Below are positions 18,730 through 27,957 of a stretch of 64,000 bases of DNA, one piece after another. Made by a program: the position numbers and the translations under genes. The stretch is from Labrenzia sp. PHM005 (lineage in GTDB: Bacteria > Pseudomonadota > Alphaproteobacteria > Rhizobiales > Stappiaceae). A model generated the notes under the pieces. That model was not told the DNA's origin. It made no database searches and saw only the letters and a list, made by a program, of their open reading frames with translations. Where the stretch lies: assembly GCF_006517275.1 (NCBI RefSeq), contig NZ_CP041191.1:3777001-3841000 (forward strand), given 5' to 3'. How positions within the stretch are numbered: the first letter of the stretch is position 1; the number at the start of each line of letters is the position of its first letter.

Positions 18730-20253
18730 TCAGCTTGCGTCTTGCGGAATGCGCGACGCCAGGCTCATGCCAATGTCCATGCCTTCAAGCTGATAGTGTG
18801 GTCTAAGGAAGAACTGGGCTCTGTAATAACCCGGGTTTTCCTCGTCATCGATGATCGTGACTTTCGCTTCCCGCAACGGTTTGCGTGCCTTTGTTTCTTC
18901 CGTTGAATTGTCCGGATCACCATCGACATAGTCCATGATCCAGTCGTTCAACCAGCGCTGCAGTTGTGCTGCTTCTTTGGTCGAGCCGATTTTGTTGCGC
19001 ACCATCACCTTCAGATAATGGGCAAACCTTGTGGTCGCGAACATGTAGGGCAGGCGGGCCGACAGGTTGTCGGATGCTGTTGCATCCTTGCCGTCCGGGC
19101 CAGAGAACTGCCGTGGTTTGAAGACCGACTGCGCGCCAAGAAAGGCAGCCTGATCGGTGTTCTTGCGGTGGATCAGCGGGATCAGTCCAAGCCGCGAGAT
19201 TTCGTGTTCCCGCCGGTCGGTGATTGCGACTTCCGCCGGGCACTTCTGGTCAACCCCGCCGTCATCGGTCTCAAAGACATGGGTCGGCAGTTCTTCAACC
19301 AGTCCGCCGCTTTCCACGCCGCGGATCCGAACGGTCCAGCCGTATTCCTTGTAGGCCCGGTTGATGTTGGCCGCCATGGCATAGGCGGAGTTCATCCAGC
19401 CGTAGTTGTCATGGCTGTTGTCTTCGAATTCTTCTTCAAAGGCGAATTCTTCAACCGGATCGGATTTGGCGCCATAGGGCTGGCGGGCCAAGACCCTTGG
19501 AAGGCTGAGGCCGAGATATCTAGCGTCTTCAGATTCGCGAAGTGTCCGCCACTGAGCGTGAAGTTCGGTGTCAAAGACTTTCGACAAGTCCCGTTTTGCC
19601 GGCAGTTCCGTCCAGCTTTCCATCTGCATCAGCTTTGGATTGGCGGCTGCCAGGAACGGTGCGTGGGCTGCTGCAGAGATCTTCGCCATGCCGCGCAGGA
19701 TCGTAATGTCTTGCGGTTCATTGGAGAATTCATAGTCTCCCACCAGACAACCATAGGGCTGACCGCCAAGCTGACCGAATTCGGCTTCATAGATCTGTTT
19801 GAACAGCGGGCTTTGATCCCATTTGGCACCACGGTAGCTCTTGAAGACGCCGGCCAGTTCATTTTTCGAGATGTTCAAAAAATGCAGTTTCAAGGACGCA
19901 TCGGTCTCTGACTGATGCACAAGATAGTCGATGCCACGCCAGGCGCTTTCCAGCTTCTGATACTCAGGCGCATGAATGATTTCATTCACCTGGTCCGTCA
20001 GGGCGCTGTCCAGTTTGGCGATCATTTCGTCGATGGTGTCGTAAACATCGTCCTTGATCAGCGTCTGGTCAGCCATCGCCTCTTCAAGGAAGGTCGACAT
20101 GGCGTTGTCGACCAGTTTGTTGGCCGTGTCATTTTTGTCCTGGATGCGGAAATTCTGCTTCAAGATCGAGGCGAATTCCTCAGGACTTTTTTCGGTAACC
20201 GCACCACCAGCCGGGGCGCCTTGTGTCTGGGCGTTGGTATCCGGATTGGTCAT
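18730..20253 (-). CDS. tssC: T6SS contractile sheath large subunit TssC
   Basis: TssC pairs with TssB to build the contractile sheath. The 507 residues include WRGIDYLVHQSETD, PQDITILRGMAKISAAAHAP (quoted in part), SLPRVLARQPYGAKSDPVEE, FAHYLKVMVRNKIGS, and the C-terminal FFLRPHYQLEGMDIGMSLASRIP-type ending. All are hallmarks of the family, and the length is normal. Its ATG follows the tssB stop TAA with no base between them, so the pair is translationally coupled. Confidence 0.97.
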   Translation of the reverse strand: MTNPDTNAQTQGAPAGGAVTEKSPEEFASILKQNFRIQDKNDTANKLVDNAMSTFLEEAMADQTLIKDDVYDTIDEMIAKLDSALTDQVNEIIHAPEYQKLESAWRGIDYLVHQSETDASLKLHFLNISKNELAGVFKSYRGAKWDQSPLFKQIYEAEFGQLGGQPYGCLVGDYEFSNEPQDITILRGMAKISAAAHAPFLAAANPKLMQMESWTELPAKRDLSKVFDTELHAQWRTLRESEDARYLGLSLPRVLARQPYGAKSDPVEEFAFEEEFEDNSHDNYGWMNSAYAMAANINRAYKEYGWTVRIRGVESGGLVEELPTHVFETDDGGVDQKCPAEVAITDRREHEISRLGLIPLIHRKNTDQAAFLGAQSVFKPRQFSGPDGKDATASDNLSARLPYMFATTRFAHYLKVMVRNKIGSTKEAAQLQRWLNDWIMDYVDGDPDNSTEETKARKPLREAKVTIIDDEENPGYYRAQFFLRPHYQLEGMDIGMSLASRIPQDAS

Positions 20254-20808
20254 TTACGCCTCCTCTGCACCGCCGTTTTCAGCGGCATTTTCATCTGCCT
20301 CGGACTTATCCGCTTCGATCTGTTTGGCGAGCGCTGCCATTAAAGCCGGGTCACGGGTCAGTTCTTCCAGCTGGCTAATTGCCTGAACGCGGCCATCCAT
20401 CATGGTGCGAAGAGCTGCCAGGCTACGGCGTGCTTCCAGGAGTTTGTTCAAGGCCGGGACCTGCTCGGCAACTCGGCCTGGGCTGAAGTCGTCCATGTTT
20501 TCAAACCGAAGCTGAACACTCAACTTGCTGCCGTCTTCACCCGATAGGCGGTCCTTCACGGTGAAGGAGGTGCCTGGCTGGATCGCCTTCATGCGCGAGC
20601 TGAAATTGTCCATATCTATGTCAGCCAGTTTTCGGTCGCCAATATCTGGCTTTTCAACGCCGGGACTATCGCCGGAGAGGTCGGCCATGATCCCCATGAC
20701 AAACGGCAGTTCCACCTTTTCTTCCGCGTCGAACGGATCTTCATAGAAGATATGAACCCGGGGAGGCCTATTGCGCTTAATAAAGCTTTGCCCGCTCTTA
20801 GATGCCAT
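20254..20808 (-). CDS. tssB: T6SS contractile sheath small subunit TssB
   Basis: TssB is the partner of TssC in the sheath and the protein grasped by ClpV. The 184 residues carry RVHIFYEDP, the strongly conserved ELPFVMGIMADLSG, FSSRMKAIQPG and DFSPGRVAEQVPALNKLLEA. AAAGG stands before the ATG. It is the first gene of the leftward operon, whose promoter must lie in the AT-rich gap before it. The C-terminal tail is acidic and Ala-rich (ADENAAENGG). Confidence 0.97.
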   Translation of the reverse strand: MASKSGQSFIKRNRPPRVHIFYEDPFDAEEKVELPFVMGIMADLSGDSPGVEKPDIGDRKLADIDMDNFSSRMKAIQPGTSFTVKDRLSGEDGSKLSVQLRFENMDDFSPGRVAEQVPALNKLLEARRSLAALRTMMDGRVQAISQLEELTRDPALMAALAKQIEADKSEADENAAENGGAEEA

Positions 20809-21088
20809 TGTACTTGCCTTTCATTTCCTGTTCGGCGTCTTCGCCGGTCAAAGACAGTCAAATACAAGCGCAGGTAAATTCTATATTTTATTGTTTCTTT
20901 TTGTTCTGCGCTTCATCTTGTGTAGTTTATATAGCTTAGGAGTATTCATATTTAAGTGATCGTGGTCACATGATCGCGAGTTTTCAAAGGACTGTCTAAA
21001 TATTGAGGACCTGTTCTGGGTCTGTGTCAAGATCAATAGTGTCAGTCAGTTACGTCAGCCTTTCATCCTTATTTTCTAAAAATTAGTA
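20809..21088. promoter_or_regulatory. AT-rich gap before tssB, likely promoter region of the sheath operon
   Basis: About 280 bases between tssA and tssB, both read leftward. From 20870 to 20960 it is markedly AT-rich. This is the natural place for the promoter of tssB-tssH. I could not identify a sigma54-type GG-N10-GC element or any convincing hexamer pair by eye. Confidence 0.4.
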
Positions 21089-22393
21089 TTAGTCGTCATC
21101 TGGACGTAGGAACAAATTCAATAGGCCGGTGAAGGATCCCGAGCTCATATTCTGAGCCTCTTCCAATAAAAGAGGGATCGGACTGGTGGGTTCGTTGGTC
21201 GCGAAATAGGCTTTAACGGCCGTAATCGCCTTCATTGCCTCGTTACGGTTTGAAATCGTTGGCGCTTCATATCCATCAATGTCGCCCAGGTCTCCGGTGC
21301 CGCTGTCGTTCAGATCCCGCAGCCGGTCATTGGACAACTGCAGACCGCTGGTTCCAAGCAGCAGGCTGACATCGTCAAAGCGCCGCGGCATGAGGATTTT
21401 CAACGCATCCAGATATGTGCGTCCAACAAGACCATGCGCTTCGCGGACAAGGAACAGGGCTGGATGGGACGGCTCTCGTGTTGCGAAATAGGTTTCCACC
21501 GTTTGCAGCAGTTGTTTTGCTTGAGCTGCGTTGGTCAGATCAGCCGTCGATGCCGGCTCAGTCGTCGTTTCGGTTTCATCAGCAGCAGGGTCAGTGTCCT
21601 CGCTACCTGCTTCGGTGTCATCACCAGGCTCGATCCGGCCAAGGCGCAGGTTCAGTTCAGACGACATTTCCCGCAGCAAGGTGCAGAGGTTTTCGAAATT
21701 TGGTGCAGAGGCTTCTTTTCCAGATTCCTCCAGCTTTGCCGCACAGACACTGGAAATGGTCTCCAGGAGATCCGGAAGTTCTGCAAGGTCCTTGAGAACA
21801 AGGTCGATTTGCTCCTGTTCCATTTCACCGGATGTCAAGGCAGCTTCAATAGCACCGAGGGATATGGTCGGTTCATCCGCACGCGCGGTGGCGGTACCAG
21901 CTGCGATTTGTATAGTGCGGTAGCTGATTGGGCCGCTGCGCCGGGTTTTTAGGAGAGGGGCTGCTTCGAGGGGCAAAAACACTGTCGGACGGCTGTTAAA
22001 TCCTTCCAGGGCGCCGAGCCGTTCCATGTGATCGAAATCTGCATCGTCGGGCTGGACGCTTTCCCAGTGGTCGTTCAGCAGTTTTCGGATTGTGCGGATG
22101 GTATTGGCGAACTGGCTGAGGTTGCCATTTAGCAGGCTAAATCGGCCGAGATAAGCAAGCAGCCTGATGTCGCGGGATTGCTTTAAAAAGCCATCCATCT
22201 GATTGAACAATTCTGGGAAATCAAATTCAGTCCGGTCAAAATCACCAAAGCGTTCCGGCAGTTTTTCTTCGCAATAATCCATCAGGGCGGCGAATGCGGG
22301 GTCCGTGTCGAAAAGGTCCGGTCCGCAGCCAGCGCCTGGCGCGATCTCCGTGCCGTATGTGTCCGGGTCTAGATCCATATACGCCCCCGTCAT
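21089..22393 (-). CDS. tssA: T6SS assembly protein TssA with a duplicated C-terminal domain
   Basis: TssA guides priming and polymerisation of the tail. The N-terminal ImpA-related domain is plain (residues about 20-170: CGPDLFDTDPAFAALMDYCE, RDIRLLAYLGRFSLL, NDHWESVQPDD). The C-terminal region is doubled: residues about 301-338 (YFATREPSHPALFLVREAHG) and 395-434 (YFATNEPTSPIPLLLEEAQN) are copies of one motif, where most TssA proteins end with one. The start at 22393 is backed by AGGAAAG seven bases ahead, and an in-frame start 45 bases earlier is less likely. The gene lies between the OmpA-like gene and tssB on the same strand. Confidence 0.93.
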   Translation of the reverse strand: MTGAYMDLDPDTYGTEIAPGAGCGPDLFDTDPAFAALMDYCEEKLPERFGDFDRTEFDFPELFNQMDGFLKQSRDIRLLAYLGRFSLLNGNLSQFANTIRTIRKLLNDHWESVQPDDADFDHMERLGALEGFNSRPTVFLPLEAAPLLKTRRSGPISYRTIQIAAGTATARADEPTISLGAIEAALTSGEMEQEQIDLVLKDLAELPDLLETISSVCAAKLEESGKEASAPNFENLCTLLREMSSELNLRLGRIEPGDDTEAGSEDTDPAADETETTTEPASTADLTNAAQAKQLLQTVETYFATREPSHPALFLVREAHGLVGRTYLDALKILMPRRFDDVSLLLGTSGLQLSNDRLRDLNDSGTGDLGDIDGYEAPTISNRNEAMKAITAVKAYFATNEPTSPIPLLLEEAQNMSSGSFTGLLNLFLRPDDD

Positions 22394-22464
22394 GGGCCGG
22401 CTTTCCTGGTGAGGTAGGGTGTTTTTCGTTGCCCTCACCAGGATTTCCGGCCTTATCGTTCAAA

Positions 22465-23148
22465 TCACTCAAATACCAATTTGCTCTCCACCCGCCGGTT
22501 CGCCGGGTCGTTAATGTCGGCCACTTTCGGCCGCGTTTTGCCGTAGCCAATGGTTTTCAGCCGGTTCCTGCCAACGCCAATCGAGACAAGAAATTCGGTG
22601 ACGGCGCTGGCGCGATCTTCAGAGAGGCGCTGATTGTAAGATGCAGAGCCAATGCCGTCGGTATGGCCTTCGATCACAAATGCCGCAGTGGCTAGATCCG
22701 GATCGGAAATGCCCTTGGCAAATTCACGCAAGTTGGCTTTTGCAACGGAACTCAGCCGCGCTGAGGCGTATTCAAACGAGACAAGCAGGTTGAATCCTTC
22801 GCCAATTGCCTTCGTTTCTGGATCGGCGACCAAAGGTTCTTCGCCGGAATCCTGCGTTACAGCAACCTGGCCACCAGTGTCGTTGGCTGCCTGGTTCGGA
22901 TTGCACTCATCTCTGGTGCCAATGCACAGAGCGCGAGATTTTCCCGCCGGCTTTAACGATCGTGTTTTGAGCTGCTTGAAATGCTGTTTCACGTCATCGG
23001 CGGAATATGTGGCGTCCTGGGCCGCAGCGGGCGTTGCCGTCGCCAGTGTTAAGGCGAGGGCTGCGGCCGTAGCCATTTTAACGAGTGTGCCGCGGATATC
23101 CGCAAAGTCTATGGTCGTTTCTGCGGTCCTGTCCTTAGACAATGTCAT
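22465..23148 (-). CDS. OmpA-like peptidoglycan-binding protein of the T6SS locus
   Basis: A 227-residue exported protein with a long n-region before the hydrophobic core (MATAAALALTLATATPAAAQ, residues 25-44; cut after AAAQ or AAA). The C-terminal OmpA/MotB domain (about 120-227) has VIEGHTDGIGSASYNQRLSE and RLKTIGYGKTRP, which hold meso-diaminopimelate. GGGAGG stands before the first ATG, so I kept the long form. It is the first gene leftward from the divergent control region shared with vgrG. The sequence does not show a lipobox, so it is probably periplasmic rather than a lipoprotein. It may help hold the apparatus to the wall, since tssJ is missing. Confidence 0.88.
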   Translation of the reverse strand: MTLSKDRTAETTIDFADIRGTLVKMATAAALALTLATATPAAAQDATYSADDVKQHFKQLKTRSLKPAGKSRALCIGTRDECNPNQAANDTGGQVAVTQDSGEEPLVADPETKAIGEGFNLLVSFEYASARLSSVAKANLREFAKGISDPDLATAAFVIEGHTDGIGSASYNQRLSEDRASAVTEFLVSIGVGRNRLKTIGYGKTRPKVADINDPANRRVESKLVFE

Positions 23149-23535
23149 TGGTCAAACCTCCCTGTTGGACTTGAGATCAAGTCATTTCGTGGGTGTCAGG
23201 TAGCAGTCTGCCGGTTTCAAAAAAAAATAATGTGGCGAAAGTCACTAAAGTGCTGTTTGATGTCATTATGTCGTAAATCAGTGCAAAGAAGCAAGAGGAC
23301 ATTCAGTACGTTACGCAGGTGTGGTTCGCGGTTGCGGATTTATGTATTTGTTCTGAACTTAGATCGGAGGGGTGGTAATATTTACGGTGTGTGAATTAAA
23401 TTTGGTCGGCAAAATATTATATTTAGACGAAACGTGTTGCTGAGCACATTTTTGGATTTCGATGTGACTTAATTCTAGGGAAGGTATTTTTTCAACAGGC
23501 GCTCCGACCGCGCCGATATTCGCTGGGAGAGAGAT
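23149..23535. promoter_or_regulatory. Divergent control region between the two T6SS arms
   Basis: About 385 bases with no supported gene, between the OmpA-like/tssA arm and the vgrG arm. The sequence is AT-rich from 23220 to 23480 (for example AATATTATATTTAGACG). It must hold at least two outward promoters. I saw no long palindrome, no clear sigma54 element and no activator gene next to it, so regulation may be mainly after translation through PpkA and PppA. Confidence 0.5.
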
Positions 23536-25437
23536 GTGGTTTCAGGTCAACTCAAACAATCACAGCGGATGGCTCAACTGACCTCTGTCTTCGGTAAAGA
23601 CGAAGTTTCACTCGTCAAAATCGAAGTCGATGAAGGGATCAGTCAGGACTTTGAGATTGTGCTTGAAGTCTATAGCCAGCGTGAAGATCTGGATTTTGAT
23701 CAGGCAATTGCCACGCATATGACCGTCAAAGTCACGACCAACAATGGTGATACGCGCCATTTTGATGGCCTGTTGACCGACGCGCGCTGGCTTGGCCACC
23801 GGGATGCCTATTATGTCTACCGTCTTACGCTGCGTCCCTGGTTCTGGTTGCTCACTAAAAATGCCAATTGCCGGATTTTTAAGGATATGTCGGCGCCGGA
23901 CATTATTTCCGAGGTGCTGGGCGAACACGATTTTGCTGATTACCGCAAGACTCTGACCGAAAGCTACGAACCAATCCACTATTGTGTTCAGTATCGGGAG
24001 TCTGACCACGATTTTTGTTGCCGTTTGATGGAAGAGGAGGGGATCTCCTACTTTTTCGAACATAAGGATGGCAAACACACGATGATTTTGGCGGACGCCA
24101 AATCGTCCTACAGTCCTATTGAAGGAGATCCGGTCATTCCATTCATTCCGCTTGGCGGTGAAAGCCAACGGGACGAAGAGCATCTTTATCACTGGGTGCC
24201 TGGACGGCGGTTTAGAACCGGAAAATTCGCTGTCAACGATTACGACTTTGAAAAACCAAGCGCGTCTTTGGAAGCAGACCGGGAAGCTGGGGCTGCGTAT
24301 CGGGCCGGTACACTGGAACATTATGATTATCCAGGCCGGTACAAGGAAAAAGATAAGGGCACAAACTTCAGCAAGATCCGTCTTGAAGCCGAGCAGGCCG
24401 CCGACAAGCGTGTTGAAACGGCTGGGGAAGTCCCAAGGCTTTTTGCAGGCGGTCTGTTTACACTCAAGGACCATTTCCATGGTCCGCAAAACAAGGAATA
24501 TCTTGTTGTGCGGGCAAGCCATCAAATCATCACCGAACAATACCGGACCGGCGGTGGCGGTGGGTCTCAAGGCGAGGCGTACACTGGATCCTACGACGTG
24601 TTGCCGGCCGAAATTCCGTTCCGGACACCTGCAACTACCCGCAAACCGCGCATTCCTGGGCCGCAAACGGCCAAAGTGGTCGGGCAGGGTGAAATCGATG
24701 TCGATGAATACGGTCAGATCATGGTCGAATTTCATTGGGACCGCGACAAGACCCAGTCCCGCCGGGTACGGGTTGGGCAGATCTGGTCCGGCCAAGGCTG
24801 GGGCGGCATCGTCATCCCCCGTGTGGATCAGGAAGTGATTGTGCAGTTTCTGGAAGGCGATCCGGATCACCCCATCGTGGTCGGGACGGTGTATAATGCT
24901 GAAAACATGCCGCCTTATCCGTTGCCAGGTGAAAAGAACAAGGCCGGTGTCAAATCGGATTCCACCTTGGGCGGTGGCGGCTACAACGAGTTCGTGTTCG
25001 ACGATACCAAGGGTCAGGAGCTGATCGGTGTTCATGCCGAAAAGGATCTGGATACGGTTGTTGAGAACAACGAAACCCGGGAAGTGAAGAACTGCCGCAG
25101 TTCGACAATCGGTGTTGATGAAACACTCGACATCGGCCGGGATCGGGAAACGACCATAGGCAAGAATGAAAAACTCGTTGTCGGTATGAAACGGGAAACC
25201 GAGGTCGGGATCACGCGTGATGAAACCATCGGTGTTGACTGGACCGTGCAGGCTGGAGCGAAAATCGAGTTTGTTGTTGGCGCCAGCAAAATCCTCATGA
25301 CGCCGGCGTCGATTTCGATCGAATCTCCTGTGATCGACATCAAGGCGTCGGGGATGTTGAATGCCAAAGGCACAATAACAAACGTTGAAGGCACGGCGCT
25401 TCTGCGGCTGAAGGGCGGCGTGATGATGTTGAATTGA
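23536..25437 (+). CDS. vgrG: T6SS spike protein VgrG (TssI)
   Basis: VgrG trimers form the spike on the Hcp tube. The 633 residues begin with GTG, preceded by GGGAGAGAG. The gp27-like part includes FKDMSAPDIISEVLGEH and YCVQYRESDHDFCCRLMEEE. The gp5-like OB part has EIDVDEYGQIMVEFHWDR and RVRVGQIWSGQGWGG. The C-terminal needle shows the repeated ETEVGITRDETIGVDWTV-type beta-helix. The protein ends near the needle tip with no added effector domain, so it needs a separate PAAR tip such as the one at 6512. It is first in the rightward operon. Confidence 0.97.
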   Translation: MVSGQLKQSQRMAQLTSVFGKDEVSLVKIEVDEGISQDFEIVLEVYSQREDLDFDQAIATHMTVKVTTNNGDTRHFDGLLTDARWLGHRDAYYVYRLTLRPWFWLLTKNANCRIFKDMSAPDIISEVLGEHDFADYRKTLTESYEPIHYCVQYRESDHDFCCRLMEEEGISYFFEHKDGKHTMILADAKSSYSPIEGDPVIPFIPLGGESQRDEEHLYHWVPGRRFRTGKFAVNDYDFEKPSASLEADREAGAAYRAGTLEHYDYPGRYKEKDKGTNFSKIRLEAEQAADKRVETAGEVPRLFAGGLFTLKDHFHGPQNKEYLVVRASHQIITEQYRTGGGGGSQGEAYTGSYDVLPAEIPFRTPATTRKPRIPGPQTAKVVGQGEIDVDEYGQIMVEFHWDRDKTQSRRVRVGQIWSGQGWGGIVIPRVDQEVIVQFLEGDPDHPIVVGTVYNAENMPPYPLPGEKNKAGVKSDSTLGGGGYNEFVFDDTKGQELIGVHAEKDLDTVVENNETREVKNCRSSTIGVDETLDIGRDRETTIGKNEKLVVGMKRETEVGITRDETIGVDWTVQAGAKIEFVVGASKILMTPASISIESPVIDIKASGMLNAKGTITNVEGTALLRLKGGVMMLN

Positions 25438-25484
25438 TCGTCGGGACGAGCGGAAATTAGATTGTAAGATCGGGAGGTGCGTAT

Positions 25485-26111
25485 ATGGCAACGTCCAGGA
25501 TCAGGTTCACAAAAGCGAGCCAGGTATTTGAGACCTATCCGGATTTGGATGAGACGGTGGCCAGGCCGGAAACCGACATGGCCCCACAAGCCTATCTGGA
25601 CGAACTCCGGAAGGTCGATCCGCCGTTCAGCGCGCTTGCCTATTTTGCCCATGTTCTGCCAAAGCGCGAAGCGGTTTGGTGGGGGCATCAATGTGTGACG
25701 GGTTTACTGCCAGATCTCACCCGAACAGAAGCCGAAATCATGAAATTGTGCGAAGCCTGGGTACGCGACGGCGACGATGATAGCCGTGCGGCAGTCAAAA
25801 AGGCGGCAGAATCTATCAAAGCGGACAGTGCGCCTGTCTGGGTCGGATTTGCCGCTGGATGGTCCGGCGGATCTTTGTCTCCGAATGAAGACCATCGGGT
25901 CGAAACGCCTGATGATTTGACCGCAAAAGCAGTGAATACGGCATTGCTGATTGCGGTGGGACAGGTGGGCCCCGGAGACCGTTCCGAAGCAATCGATGCA
26001 TGTCTGAATGCCGGGCTTGCGTTTGCAGAAGGCGCTTCAATGCCGGCCGTTTTAGCGGGTGCTGGTGTTAACAAAGCTGAGGCTGTTCCAGCCGGGACCG
26101 GAGGAGGATAA
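25485..26111 (+). CDS. T6SS-associated protein, DUF6931-like
   Basis: A 208-residue soluble protein. The segment around residues 45-70 (FSALAYFAHVLPKREAVWWG, then CVTGLLPD) matches the DUF6931-like proteins that accompany vgrG or tagH in alphaproteobacterial T6SS loci. The name is from memory of the family pattern. The C-terminal half is Ala/Gly-rich, with LNAGLAFAEGASMPAVL. It lies between vgrG and tagH, six bases before tagH, and is certainly in the same transcript. Its role is unknown. A chaperone or loading factor for the spike would suit the position, but this is a guess. Confidence 0.75.
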   Translation: MATSRIRFTKASQVFETYPDLDETVARPETDMAPQAYLDELRKVDPPFSALAYFAHVLPKREAVWWGHQCVTGLLPDLTRTEAEIMKLCEAWVRDGDDDSRAAVKKAAESIKADSAPVWVGFAAGWSGGSLSPNEDHRVETPDDLTAKAVNTALLIAVGQVGPGDRSEAIDACLNAGLAFAEGASMPAVLAGAGVNKAEAVPAGTGGG

Positions 26112-26117
26112 GCACGG

Positions 26118-27899
26118 ATGCAAATCACTCTCCGAATTGAGAATGTGGACCGTCTCGAGACCGGTGGGCAGGTGTCTTACACCTGTTCAGACCGTGGTTT
26201 TGATATCGGGCGGCACGAACATCTCGATTGGAGCCTGCCGGATCCACATAGGGTAATTTCCGGCAAACACTGCGAAGTCCGCTTCGAGGGCAACGGGTTT
26301 GTCCTTTACGACATGTCGACGAACGGCACCTTTATGAATGGCAGTCCGAACCGGATGGATAAACCGCATGGTTTGAAGTCTGGTGACCGCTTTATGATCG
26401 GCGATTACATTATTTCGGTGGATTTAGAAGGAGTGGACGCCGTTCAAGCCGCGCCTGATCCCGTTGGTGCGCCGGCCGGCAATCAATGGGCCTCGCCTTT
26501 TGAAAGCGCGCCGGAACCGGCCATTCCGCACAGTGCCGGTTGGCCCGCAGCTGCGCCTGCAGCCCAAGATCCATCGTATCCCATCCCAGAGGCTCATAAC
26601 CCTTGGGGCTCGCCGCAAACCGGTATGGAAGGCCGCCACGCACCGCCGTCAGATGCGCCGGGGATCGGTACTCCGGTGGATGATGTCTGGAGCCAACAAG
26701 GCCACGGCTGGGGAAATGCCGATCCAGCACTTTATTCGCCGCAACCGGAAACGCCAATTCAGCAGCCGCCGCGCCCGGCGCAGGCAGACCCGATGGACCA
26801 TCTGGCACCGCAGCCGGACTTACAGCCTTCGCCAGATGTTCCACCATCAGCGCCGCAACCGTTTGCGCCTAGTAGCCCGGCGCCGCAGGAGGCGCCTCCC
26901 GCATCGCCGTTTGCCAGCGAAGACAGGAGTGCTGAACTGGCCGCGCCATTGTTCGGAATGCCGGATCTAGGGCCAGAAGAACCTGCGCCGTTACACGCAG
27001 CTCCACCTGTGCCAGAAGCTCAGGTAGAGAGCTCGCCCAGTTTCACCGATGCGGCTCCAGAGCCGGTTTTCCCGGAACCGGCAGCTCCGCCCGCACCGCC
27101 AGCTCAAACCGGCGCGTCAGACCCATTTGAAGAAGTGATAAAGGCTGCCGAGGTCTCCAGTTCGCCAGAGACATCTGCGCCAGCCGAACCAGTCGTGCAA
27201 CCGGTTGAGATAGTTGCCGGTTCAGAACCTGGTGAGGCTGAGCCAGCTGAACAGACCGCTGCTCAATCACATCCAGCCGCAGTAGAGCCGGACACCACGG
27301 CAATTGATTTCTTGAAAGCCTTCGCAGAAGGCGCCGGTATTCCGCAGTCGGCGCTTGAGGGCCGCGAGCCGGAAGAGCTTGCACGTGAACTCGGAGAAAT
27401 TCTAACCGGGATTACAGGCGATTTGATGGGGCTATTGGCGGCCCGCAGTCAGGTGAAAGCCATGACGCGCAATGCCAACCGGACAATGATCAGCCGCAGC
27501 GGCAATAATGCGCTGAAGTTCTCGCCAACACCTCAAGCCGCTTTGCAAACCATGCTGTCCAAGAGCGCTGAGGAAAACGGCTATCTGCCGATCCGCAAAG
27601 CCATGTCGAGTGCCTTCAAAGACATTCAAAAACATCATGTCTGGACCTATTCGGCCATGCAAAAGGCGGCGGCCCGGTTCGAGGAGACGTTGTCGCCCAA
27701 GGCCATTGAGTCTGAGGGCCTGGTTCAGAAAAGCACTTTTGGAAACCTGAAAGCCAAACAATGGGATCGGCTGGAGGAGCGCTGGACGTCCTTGGTCAGC
27801 GCTCATGATGATGGTCTGGTGGGTGTGTTCACCCAGTATTTTACGGAAAATTATGAGGAATTGAGCCGTGCAGACGAGGGGGACGCCCCTGGATTCTAG
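26118..27899 (+). CDS. tagH: FHA-domain T6SS regulator TagH (Fha)
   Basis: This protein reads the threonine phosphorylation signal of the T6SS. The FHA domain (1-95) keeps its phosphopeptide-binding residues: GFDIGRHEH, VISGKHCEVRF and DMSTNGTFMNG. A Pro/Ala-rich linker of more than 250 residues follows (about 110-395). The C-terminal domain (about 395-593) is the TagH/ImpI type, with FLKAFAEGAGIPQSAL, ILTGITGDLMGLLAARSQVK and NNALKFSPTPQAAL. In Agrobacterium the Fha protein binds TssL phosphorylated by PpkA. Here four proteins carry a suitable KT[IV] motif. It is followed by tssK, 58 bases on. Confidence 0.94.
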   Translation: MQITLRIENVDRLETGGQVSYTCSDRGFDIGRHEHLDWSLPDPHRVISGKHCEVRFEGNGFVLYDMSTNGTFMNGSPNRMDKPHGLKSGDRFMIGDYIISVDLEGVDAVQAAPDPVGAPAGNQWASPFESAPEPAIPHSAGWPAAAPAAQDPSYPIPEAHNPWGSPQTGMEGRHAPPSDAPGIGTPVDDVWSQQGHGWGNADPALYSPQPETPIQQPPRPAQADPMDHLAPQPDLQPSPDVPPSAPQPFAPSSPAPQEAPPASPFASEDRSAELAAPLFGMPDLGPEEPAPLHAAPPVPEAQVESSPSFTDAAPEPVFPEPAAPPAPPAQTGASDPFEEVIKAAEVSSSPETSAPAEPVVQPVEIVAGSEPGEAEPAEQTAAQSHPAAVEPDTTAIDFLKAFAEGAGIPQSALEGREPEELARELGEILTGITGDLMGLLAARSQVKAMTRNANRTMISRSGNNALKFSPTPQAALQTMLSKSAEENGYLPIRKAMSSAFKDIQKHHVWTYSAMQKAAARFEETLSPKAIESEGLVQKSTFGNLKAKQWDRLEERWTSLVSAHDDGLVGVFTQYFTENYEELSRADEGDAPGF

Positions 27900-27957
27900 G
27901 TGCCAATTGTTGAGGTGCCGTCAAGCATGTGCCGTTTGTTGAAGGAGCAGTGCTTAT

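Noticed and set aside
23608..25491. 627-codon frame on the reverse strand of vgrG
   Set aside because: It is complementary to a certain vgrG over nearly its full length, has no recognisable domain and no ribosome site. It arises from codon bias.
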